NCBI GenBank assembly: GCA_965371965.1
Contig: CBDVAM010000116.1
Span: 1 to 11,112 of the forward strand
Direction of reading: 5' to 3'
DNA from: S146-42 sp965371965
GTDB taxonomy: Bacteria > Planctomycetota > Phycisphaerae > Phycisphaerales > UBA1924
DNA: 11,112 bases
A program made the translations under genes and the position numbers. Numbering within the stretch: the stretch's first letter is position 1; each line of letters begins with the position of its first letter. Of this stretch, positions 1 to 5,547 are shown one piece after another. The notes below the pieces were generated by a model. It worked only from the letters and a program-made list of their open reading frames with translations. It was not told the origin of the DNA and ran no database searches.

Positions 1-1
1 T

Positions 2-1831
2 GGAGAACAAGCAAAGACAGACATAGCTAATCCCAGTCTTCCCCTTCGTCGCTCCGTCGCTTCGTCGCTTCGTCGCTCTTGCTACGACCTCACCTCCATT
101 CCCCTCGAAGACCCCTCCGTCTACGACATGATTTGTCAAGCCGACACGCTTGGAGTTTTCCAGATCGAGAGCCGCGCACAGATGGCCATGTCGCCGCGGC
201 TGAAGCCTCGCTGCTATTACGACCTCGTTATTGAAGTCGCGATCGTGCGCCCGGGGCCGATCCAGGGCAAGATGGTGCATCCGTACCTGCGCCGACGCAA
301 CGGCGAGGAAGAGATCACCTATCCGCATCCGGATGTCGAGCGGGTGCTGGGCAGGACGCTGGGGGTGCCGCTGTTCCAGGAGCAGGCGATGGCGTTGGCG
401 ATGGTCGCCGCGGGGTTCAGCGCGGGCGAGGCGGACCAGCTTCGGCGTGCGATGGCGGCGTGGAAGCGCAAGGGCGACGCGATCCTGGGCTTCGAGAAGC
501 GTCTGGTCGAGGGGATGCTTGAGCGGGGGTATGAGCGGGCGTTCGCCGAGCGCTGCTTCGAGCAGATCAAGGGGTTCAGCGGGTATGGATTTCCCGAGAG
601 CCACGCGGCGAGCTTTGCGCACCTGGTGTACGCGTCGGCGTGGATCAAGCGGTATCACCCCGCGGCGTTCTGCGCGGCGCTGCTCAACAGCCAGCCGATG
701 GGTTTTTATGCCCCGGCGCAGATCGTGCAAGACGCGCGCAGGCACGGCGTGGAGGTGCGGGGGATCGATGTGAATGAGAGCGGGTGGGATTGTTCGCTTG
801 AAAGCGACGGAGCGACGGAGGGATCGAGTTCAGAAGCGACGAAGCGACGGAGCGACGAAGCGACGGAGGGGAGGATTTCAGAAGCGACGAAGCGACGCAG
901 CGACGGAGGGGGAGCGAGCCACACGCTCCAAAGGCACGGAGGGGGAACGCTTGGAGACTCTTCGTCGCTGCGTCGCTTCGTCGCTTCGTCGCTTCCTGAT
1001 TCCTGGGGCCTTTGCGGCCCTGCCACCCGGCTGGGGATGCGGCTGGTCAAGGGGTTGAGTAAGCAGGATGGCGAGAGGATCGTCGGGGCGCGACGGGATG
1101 GGGTGTTTGGGAGCGTGGAGTCGTTGTGGCGGCGCAGCGGGGTGCGTGCGAGCGTGCTGCGGACGCTGGCGCGGGGCGACGCGTTCGGGTCGATGGGGCT
1201 GTCGCGCCAACGGGCGTTGTGGGAGGTGCGCGAGTTGAAGGACGTGCCCATGCCCTTGTTCGAGCAGAGCAAGAGCGACAAGACGCCTTCTGCGCAGACG
1301 CATTGTGAAATCGGAGGTGGGGGTGAAATCGAGGTCCGGGGCGGGGACGCCCCGGCTCGCGGATTGGGCGAGGGGCCTGTCCCCCTCGCCTTGCCCTCGG
1401 TCTCGCAGGTGAGCGAGGTGGTGCGCGATTACGCAAGGACCGGGCTGAGCCTGCGGGCCCATCCGATCTCATTCCTGCGCGAACGCCTCGACCGCGCGGG
1501 AGTCACGCGCAGCGGGGATCTGGCTGATGCCAAGCGATGGAAGGCGGGCTCGCGGGTGCTGGTGGCGGGGCTGACCATCACCAGGCAGAGGCCCAGCACC
1601 GCCTCGGGCATCGTGTTCATCACCCTCGAGGACGAGACGGGGGTGGCGAATCTGGTGGTCATGCCCAACATCTACGAGCGGGATCGGGCGTCGGCCAGGC
1701 ACGCGGTGGTGCTGCTTGTCCGCGGGCGGGTCGAGCGCCAGGGGATCGTGGTCCACGTCAAGGTGGACAAGATCTGGGATCTGGACCGCCAGGTGCCCGA
1801 GCTGCTGGTCCGCTCGCGAGATTTTCGCTAG
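2..1831 (+). CDS. dnaE2: Error-prone DNA polymerase DnaE2/ImuC, 5'-truncated by window edge
   Basis: This is the C-terminal 609 residues of the C-family translesion polymerase that works with ImuA/ImuB in SOS mutagenesis. The frame is open to the left edge, so the first ATG at 128 is internal. DnaE2-type blocks are clear: ADTLGVFQIESRAQM (about 146-190), VIEVAIVRPGPIQGKM (about 230-275) and SHAASFAHLVYASAWIKRYH (about 600-657). They are followed by a helix-hairpin-helix part (RLGMRLVKGL, from 1028) and a C-terminal OB fold (about 1546-1800, with VFITLEDETGVANLVV). The catalytic aspartates belong upstream and are not in the window. The gene is odd in carrying three in-frame low-complexity insertions at linkers: before YDLTSIP (about 44-82), between WDCSLE and RLGMRL (803-1027, 75 codons), and before the C-terminal part (about 1290-1385). 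Despite these, no stop or frameshift is seen, so it may be functional; whether it is active is not shown. Confidence 0.95.
   Translation, partial: GEQAKTDIANPSLPLRRSVASSLRRSCYDLTSIPLEDPSVYDMICQADTLGVFQIESRAQMAMSPRLKPRCYYDLVIEVAIVRPGPIQGKMVHPYLRRRNGEEEITYPHPDVERVLGRTLGVPLFQEQAMALAMVAAGFSAGEADQLRRAMAAWKRKGDAILGFEKRLVEGMLERGYERAFAERCFEQIKGFSGYGFPESHAASFAHLVYASAWIKRYHPAAFCAALLNSQPMGFYAPAQIVQDARRHGVEVRGIDVNESGWDCSLESDGATEGSSSEATKRRSDEATEGRISEATKRRSDGGGASHTLQRHGGGTLGDSSSLRRFVASSLPDSWGLCGPATRLGMRLVKGLSKQDGERIVGARRDGVFGSVESLWRRSGVRASVLRTLARGDAFGSMGLSRQRALWEVRELKDVPMPLFEQSKSDKTPSAQTHCEIGGGGEIEVRGGDAPARGLGEGPVPLALPSVSQVSEVVRDYARTGLSLRAHPISFLRERLDRAGVTRSGDLADAKRWKAGSRVLVAGLTITRQRPSTASGIVFITLEDETGVANLVVMPNIYERDRASARHAVVLLVRGRVERQGIVVHVKVDKIWDLDRQVPELLVRSRDFR
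44..79 (+). repeat. GTCGCTTC 8-nt tandem repeat inside dnaE2 (copy 1)
   Basis: About four copies of an 8-nt unit (GTCGCTTC; reverse complement GAAGCGAC) run in frame just before the conserved YDLTSIPLEDP block of DnaE2. They are read as RRSVASSLRRS. Positions 45-77 match 961-993 at 32 of 33 bases. Only this orientation is visible; an opposite arm, if there is one, lies left of the window. Confidence 0.85.
801..995 (+). repeat. Compound inverted GAAGCGAC repeat element inside dnaE2 (copy 2)
   Basis: The left part has three clusters of the 8-nt unit GAAGCGAC (801-816, 833-864, 881-904), with variants GGAGCGAC and GCAGCGAC. Related 16-nt pieces starting GGAGGG and ending TTCA (817-832 and 865-880) separate them, giving a higher-order period of 48 nt between 833 and 881. 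The right part (961-995) carries the unit in the opposite orientation. Positions 881-905 and 963-987 are a perfect 25-bp inverted repeat around a 57-nt loop. In the dnaE2 frame the left arm reads EATKRRSD and the right arm SSLRRFVASSL. The whole interruption (803-1027) is 225 nt, a multiple of three, so the polymerase frame survives. No transposase or obvious target duplication is seen. Confidence 0.9.
1336..1390. repeat. Two adjacent GC-rich perfect hairpins inside the dnaE2 linker
   Basis: Positions 1336-1343 and 1348-1355 (CCGGGGCG/CGCCCCGG) form an 8-bp perfect stem with a 4-nt loop. Positions 1367-1375 and 1382-1390 (GGCGAGGGG/CCCCTCGCC) form a 9-bp perfect stem with a 6-nt loop. Both sit in the linker between the helix-hairpin-helix part and the C-terminal OB fold of DnaE2, in a glycine-rich stretch that looks longer than usual. 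The arrangement resembles a REP-like paired hairpin, but whether it is a dispersed family cannot be told from one copy. Confidence 0.6.
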
Positions 1832-1943
1832 GGCGGGGGCCATCGGGCGTTCAGAATCGAACCCGGGCCTTCGCAGAGCCTCAGGACCGGCGTCCTTGGC
1901 GAACCCCGATCCGATATCGAGCGTGTAGACTCTGGACGCAAAT

Positions 1944-1949
1944 AAGGAG
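1944..1949 (+). promoter_or_regulatory. Ribosome binding site of the DUF502 gene
   Basis: AAGGAG lies 4 nt before ATG 1954. It fixes the start there: the same frame is open far upstream (to about 1537), but that part overlaps dnaE2 and has no membrane-protein character. Confidence 0.7.
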
Positions 1950-1953
1950 CCGG

Positions 1954-2880
1954 ATGGGCAAGCCGACCAAGCATGAGGGGTTCTGGACCGATTTTCGGAA
2001 GTTCTTTGGTCGGGGTCTGGCGATTCTGCTGCCCAGCGTGCTGACGCTGTGGATCCTGTGGCAGCTCTTTGTGTTCGTGTATCAGAACGTGGGTGCGCCG
2101 ATCAACCAGGGGATCCGTACTGCGGTCATCGAGGTCCTGCCGCTGTTTATTGATGAGGACGCGGGCGGGGCGATGCCCGAGTGGTGGAGCCCGACCGATG
2201 CGCAGGTGGGGAACTACCTGGAGACGCGTCGGCGAGAGGGGCACCGGGTACCGCTGCCCCCGATCGCCGGGGGCGAGGGCTCGGAGGAGTACACCGTCGC
2301 GACGACCGAAGCGCGTGAGTTGCTGCGTCGGCGGGGGTTCAGGGACTGGTGGAACGACCACTGGTATCTGGAAGCCGCGGGGCTGTTTGTGGCGATCCTC
2401 CTGATCTATCTGGCGGGCCTGATCCTGGGGAATCTGCTGGGGCGGAAGCTGTATTCGAAGCTGGAGAAGGTTCTGGCGAGGATGCCGGGGTTCAAGCAGA
2501 TCTTCCCGCATGTGAAGCAGGTGGTGGATCTGATCATGGGCGACCGGGGGGTTGCGTTCAAGAGCGCGGTGATCGTGGAGTATCCGCGCAAGGGGATGTG
2601 GACGGTGGGGTTCGTGACGGGCACGAGCCTGCAATCGGTGCGTGATGAGGCCCGGTCGGACTGCGTGTCGGTCTTCATCCCCTCGACGCCGGCACCGTTC
2701 ACGGGGTTCACGATCAATGTCCGCCAGGAGGACGCGATCGAGCTCCCGATCACGATCGACCAGGCGATCCGGTTCATCATCACCGGGGGTGTGCTGAACG
2801 TCGAGCAGGGGACCACGGCGGGCGTGGAGGCGATCGAGGGACCGTCGCTCCCGGAAATAGAGCGGGAAACCACGGAATAG
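1954..2880 (+). CDS. DUF502 family membrane protein with enlarged loop
   Basis: A 308-residue inner-membrane protein of the DUF502 family, whose biochemical role is not established. The first membrane segment is at about residues 21-43 (GLAILLPSVLTLWILWQLF) and the second at about 137-160 (AAGLFVAILLIYLAGLILG). The family-typical C-terminal half follows: a conserved stretch ending IFPHVKQVVDLIMGD, then FIPSTPAPFTGF near residues 239-251, and a tail with ITIDQAIRFIITGGVL. Known DUF502 proteins are usually near 200-220 residues. The excess here lies mainly between the two membrane segments (about residues 46-136), a charged loop with several Trp. The gene starts 122 nt after dnaE2 and ends 47 nt before hpf, so it may share a transcript with either. 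The family call is firm; the function is unknown. Confidence 0.85.
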   Translation: MGKPTKHEGFWTDFRKFFGRGLAILLPSVLTLWILWQLFVFVYQNVGAPINQGIRTAVIEVLPLFIDEDAGGAMPEWWSPTDAQVGNYLETRRREGHRVPLPPIAGGEGSEEYTVATTEARELLRRRGFRDWWNDHWYLEAAGLFVAILLIYLAGLILGNLLGRKLYSKLEKVLARMPGFKQIFPHVKQVVDLIMGDRGVAFKSAVIVEYPRKGMWTVGFVTGTSLQSVRDEARSDCVSVFIPSTPAPFTGFTINVRQEDAIELPITIDQAIRFIITGGVLNVEQGTTAGVEAIEGPSLPEIERETTE

Positions 2881-2916
2881 ACGTGCGGCCTATCATGGCC
2901 CTGCGCCGGGCAAAGT

Positions 2917-2921
2917 GGAGG
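2917..2921 (+). promoter_or_regulatory. Ribosome binding site of hpf
   Basis: GGAGG lies 6 nt before ATG 2928. It favours this start over an in-frame GTG at 2883, whose extra 15 residues do not look like the start of a hibernation factor. Confidence 0.75.
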
Positions 2922-2927
2922 GGCCAG

Positions 2928-3236
2928 ATGCGAATTGAGGTCTTGGGCAGACATTTCGTGATGACCGATGCGATCCGCGAGTACGCCGAGCGCAAGGCCG
3001 CGAAGCTGACCAGGCATTACGACCAGATCCAGATGCTCACGTTCAGGGTGAACGGAGAGGACCATCATCACACCAGCGAGTTTTCCGTGGAGTTGGTGAT
3101 CGACGTGGAGCACCACGGCGATTTCGTCGCGACGGCGAAGGAGCACGACGTGTATAAGGCGATCGACCAGGTCGTCCAGCGCGGCGTGCGACAGCTCACC
3201 GACTTCAAGGACAAGCTCAAGACAGGCAACCGCTGA
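2928..3236 (+). CDS. hpf: Ribosome hibernation-promoting factor, short form
   Basis: A 102-residue protein of the S30AE/HPF/RaiA family, which binds the 30S decoding region and inactivates or dimerises ribosomes in slow growth. It begins MRIEVLGRHFVMTDAIREYA, followed by ERKAAKLTRHYD, the middle FSVELVIDVEHHGDF and the helix EHDVYKAIDQVVQRGVRQL: the usual beta-alpha-beta-beta-beta-alpha order. It ends soon after the second helix (FKDKLKTGNR), so it lacks the C-terminal dimerisation domain of long HPF. The length fits short HPF (about 95 residues) or RaiA (about 113), and I cannot separate these two by eye. Its stop is 2 nt before the ptsN start, so the two are probably translated together. 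The hpf-ptsN order is the one found in proteobacteria. Confidence 0.93.
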   Translation: MRIEVLGRHFVMTDAIREYAERKAAKLTRHYDQIQMLTFRVNGEDHHHTSEFSVELVIDVEHHGDFVATAKEHDVYKAIDQVVQRGVRQLTDFKDKLKTGNR

Positions 3237-3238
3237 GA

Positions 3239-3721
3239 ATGGCCATGAAGCTGACCGATATCGTTCTGACCAGCGCCATCGTGACCGATCTTGAGGCCGA
3301 CGCACGCGACGAGGTGATCGGCGAGCTCGTCGATGCGCTTGTCGCCGGCGGCGCGGTCGACCCGGGATCTTCCCAGGCGCTTGTCGCCAAGGTTCTCGAG
3401 CGCGAGAACAAGGGCTCGACGGGGTTCGGCAAGGGCGTCGCGGTGCCGCACGTCAAGCACGAGAACGTCGAGAAGATGATCGCTGCGATCGGGCTGAGCA
3501 AGAATGGGCTCGACTTTAAGGCGTTGGACGGGCAGCCGGTGTTCAGCGTGTTCTTGCTGCTGAGCCCCGCGGACAAGCCCGAGGAGCATCTCCAGGCGAT
3601 GGAGGTGATCTTCAAGAACCTGAGCAAGGAGACGTTCCGCCATTTCCTTCGCCAGGCCGTGAACGTCGAGCATGTGACAACGCTGCTGGACGAGGCCGAC
3701 AGGCAGCAGTTCGCGGGCTGA
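3239..3721 (+). CDS. ptsN: PTS EIIA component of the nitrogen-regulatory (PtsN) type
   Basis: A 160-residue cytoplasmic phosphocarrier of the fructose/mannitol EIIA fold. The signature STGFGKGVAVPHVKH (residues 60-74) holds the phospho-accepting His71, matching His73 of E. coli PtsN. The domain fills the protein, with no attached EIIB, EIIC or HPr domain, as in regulatory PtsN. Known PtsN proteins receive phosphate through EI-Ntr and NPr and regulate potassium uptake and stress responses; these targets are not shown here. The start is ATG 3239, 2 nt after hpf; ATG 3245 (two codons on) is an alternative. No strong ribosome binding site is visible, so coupling to hpf is likely. It is followed 34 nt later by ptsH, its probable phosphate donor. 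A sugar-specific EIIA-Fru role cannot be ruled out, but no sugar permease is nearby. Confidence 0.88.
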   Translation: MAMKLTDIVLTSAIVTDLEADARDEVIGELVDALVAGGAVDPGSSQALVAKVLERENKGSTGFGKGVAVPHVKHENVEKMIAAIGLSKNGLDFKALDGQPVFSVFLLLSPADKPEEHLQAMEVIFKNLSKETFRHFLRQAVNVEHVTTLLDEADRQQFAG

Positions 3722-3743
3722 AAAGCGCCCACACCGTTTCCTT

Positions 3744-3749
3744 GGGGGG
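3744..3749 (+). promoter_or_regulatory. G-rich ribosome binding site before a TTG start (ptsH)
   Basis: Six Gs lie 6 nt before TTG 3756. No ATG or GTG upstream in this frame gives an HPr start, and the next GTG would remove most of the first beta strand, so the site supports the TTG start. Confidence 0.55.
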
Positions 3750-3755
3750 CCCGCA

Positions 3756-4031
3756 TTGTCGGACCGCGCACAGGTCAAGGCGACGATTGTGAACCGGCTG
3801 GGGCTTCATGCGCGCCCGGCGACCGAGCTTGTCGAGACCGCAAGCCAGTTCGCCGCCACGGTCGTCATCCGTAAGGACGACAACGAGATCGACGGCAAGT
3901 CGATCATGCAGGTGATGCTGCTGGCGGCGACCCAGGGCACCGAGCTGGAGATCGAGTGCGTTGGCGACGACGCCGAGGCCTGCGCACAGGCCATCCTCCA
4001 GCTGATCGAGGCGGGTTTCAACGAGGACTGA
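3756..4031 (+). CDS. ptsH: Phosphocarrier protein HPr (NPr-like)
   Basis: A 91-residue HPr, a small soluble protein that carries phosphate from enzyme I to EIIA proteins. VNRLGLHARPATEL (from residue 12) contains His18, matching His15 of E. coli HPr, and the Arg and Pro next to it are kept. GKSIMQVMLLAA (47-58) holds Ser49 at the place of the regulatory Ser46 that HPr kinase phosphorylates in Firmicutes and some other groups. The rest follows HPr: GTELEIECVGDDAE and a final helix AILQLIEAGF. The start is TTG 3756, chosen for length and the G-rich site before it. It follows ptsN by 34 nt and meets the murA stop 17 nt away on the other strand. Its neighbours suggest a regulatory PTS chain; no enzyme I gene is in the window. 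Confidence 0.92.
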   Translation: MSDRAQVKATIVNRLGLHARPATELVETASQFAATVVIRKDDNEIDGKSIMQVMLLAATQGTELEIECVGDDAEACAQAILQLIEAGFNED

Positions 4032-4048
4032 TTCCGACAGCCGGTGGT

Positions 4049-5398
4049 TCAGGCGCTGGCCAGGCGGGCGAGGGCGGGCATGACCGCGATCGTCGGCGGG
4101 GATTCCAGGTCCTTCTCGTCCATTCGCTCGATCTTGGCGCCCAGGCGGATCAGACGCTCATCGAGGCGCTCGTAGCCCCGGTCGAGGTGGTAGACCCGAT
4201 TGATGATGGTCGTGCCCTCGGCGGCGAGGCCCGCGAGGACAAGCCCGGCACTGGCCCGCAGGTCGCTGGCCATGACCGGCGCACCCCGCAGTCGGCGCAC
4301 GCCGGAAACCACGACCGTCGCGCCGGCCCGGTGCAGGCTCGCACCCATCCGGGCCAGCTCGGGCACATGCATGAACCGCTCGGAGAAGATCTTCTCGGTC
4401 ACGATCGAGTTTCCGTCGGCGAGGCACAGCAGGGCCATGAGCTGGGCCTGGAGGTCGGTCGGGAAGCCCGGATGGGGCTGGGTCGTCACCTGGACCGGAC
4501 GGAGCGTCGTGCCGGTAGTGACGCGACACGTCGCTCGCATGGGATCGGTCTCGTCGATGGTGTCGATCCGCACGCCGATGCGATGCAGCAGATCCCACAG
4601 GACAAGCAGGGCGTCGAGCGGGCAGTTTTCGATGGTGAGATCGCCGTTGGTGATTGCCGCGGCGCACATGAGGGTCCCCGCCTCGATGCGGTCGGCCATG
4701 ACGCGATGGTCGGCACCGCCCAGGGAATCGACGCCCTCGACGACGATGCGGGGCGAGCCGGCGCCGGTGATCCGTGCGCCCATCGCGTTGAGCATGCGCG
4801 CGAGATCGACGATCTCGGGCTCGCAGGCGGCGGACTCGATGGTGGTCGTCCCTCGTGCGAGGGTCGCGGCGCTGACGATGTTGGCGGTGCCCAGGACGGT
4901 CGAGCCGAAGGGTCCGCCCAGGAAGATGCGAGCGCCCCGCAGGCCGCCGACGGGTGCTCGGGCGATGATGTCGCCGGCATCGAGATCGATCTGGGCCCCC
5001 AGGGCCTCGAGGCCCCGCAGGTGGAGGTCGACGGGGCGATCACCGATGGTGCAGCCGCCGGGCATGCTGACGCGGGCCTCGCCCCTTCGGGCGAGCAAGG
5101 GTCCGAGCACGCAGATGCTCGCCCGCATCGTGCGGACCATGTCGTAGCGGGCGTGGGATTGGGTCCTGTCGGCGACGCGCAGGGTCAGTCGGTGGCCATT
5201 GCGCTCGGTCTCGCAGCCGAGCTCCTCGAGCAGGCGGGCCATGTTGCGAATGTCGGCGAGGTCGGGGGTGTCGCGGAGGATGAGCGGCTCTTCGCAGAGC
5301 AGGGCGGCGGCCATCAGCGGCAGGGCGGCGTTCTTGGCACCCTGGACGGCGATGGTGCCGTCCAGTCGCCTTCCCCCCTCGATCACAAAGACGTCCAT
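4049..5398 (-). CDS. murA: UDP-N-acetylglucosamine 1-carboxyvinyltransferase MurA
   Basis: This 449-residue cytoplasmic enzyme transfers enolpyruvate from PEP to UDP-GlcNAc, the first committed step of peptidoglycan synthesis. The key residues are in place: Lys22-Asn23 (QGAKNAALP), Cys116 in PGGCTIGDRPVDLHL (Cys115 in E. coli, the fosfomycin target), Asp315 in HPGFPTDLQAQ (Asp305), Arg381 in DLRASAGLVLAG and Arg407 in DRGYERLDERL. It is about 30 residues longer than E. coli MurA (419), with the extra spread over loops and the tail. The start is ATG 5398-5396, with AAGGA 6 nt upstream; the frame is open further upstream, but that part is not MurA-like. It is convergent with ptsH, and the 17-nt gap holds no clear terminator. 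A 149-nt gap separates it from the glycosyltransferase upstream, so it may have its own promoter. Confidence 0.97.
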   Translation of the reverse strand: MDVFVIEGGRRLDGTIAVQGAKNAALPLMAAALLCEEPLILRDTPDLADIRNMARLLEELGCETERNGHRLTLRVADRTQSHARYDMVRTMRASICVLGPLLARRGEARVSMPGGCTIGDRPVDLHLRGLEALGAQIDLDAGDIIARAPVGGLRGARIFLGGPFGSTVLGTANIVSAATLARGTTTIESAACEPEIVDLARMLNAMGARITGAGSPRIVVEGVDSLGGADHRVMADRIEAGTLMCAAAITNGDLTIENCPLDALLVLWDLLHRIGVRIDTIDETDPMRATCRVTTGTTLRPVQVTTQPHPGFPTDLQAQLMALLCLADGNSIVTEKIFSERFMHVPELARMGASLHRAGATVVVSGVRRLRGAPVMASDLRASAGLVLAGLAAEGTTIINRVYHLDRGYERLDERLIRLGAKIERMDEKDLESPPTIAVMPALARLASA

Positions 5399-5404
5399 GG
5401 CGAA

Positions 5405-5409
5405 TCCTT
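5405..5409 (-). promoter_or_regulatory. Ribosome binding site of murA
   Basis: On the minus strand AAGGA lies 6 nt before the ATG at 5398-5396. It decides the murA start inside a reading frame that is open far upstream. Confidence 0.7.
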
Positions 5410-5547
5410 CCGCGTGAACGGGCCGATCCCTGGCCCGAGGCAGACAGGATACAGCGCCGGGGGCCGGAATGCGTCGGCGGGTTGACAATCCACGGGCCAT
5501 GAACAGGCTTTGCACGTTTCGATCGGCGCAGACCGCGTGGATCGGGG

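Noticed and set aside
801..995. Possible CRISPR array
   Set aside because: The units are 8 nt and contiguous, with no spacers of even length, and they lie inside a conserved gene; no cas genes are present.
1926..1931. TAGACT, and similar TATCAT (2891-2896) and TATCCT (minus strand, 5451-5446), as -10 boxes upstream of DUF502, hpf and murA
   Set aside because: The distances to the starts are plausible, but no -35 element at 16-18 nt can be seen for any of them, so I did not list them as promoters.
4032..4048. Bidirectional terminator between the convergent ptsH and murA
   Set aside because: The gap is only 17 nt. The best stem extending into murA is 5 bp with a G-T pair and an 11-nt loop, with no T-run on either strand.
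3956..5485. Plus-strand open frame of about 500 codons opposite murA
   Set aside because: It overlaps ptsH and the whole of murA, both of which have catalytic residues intact. The translation is compositionally biased and unrelated to any family I know.
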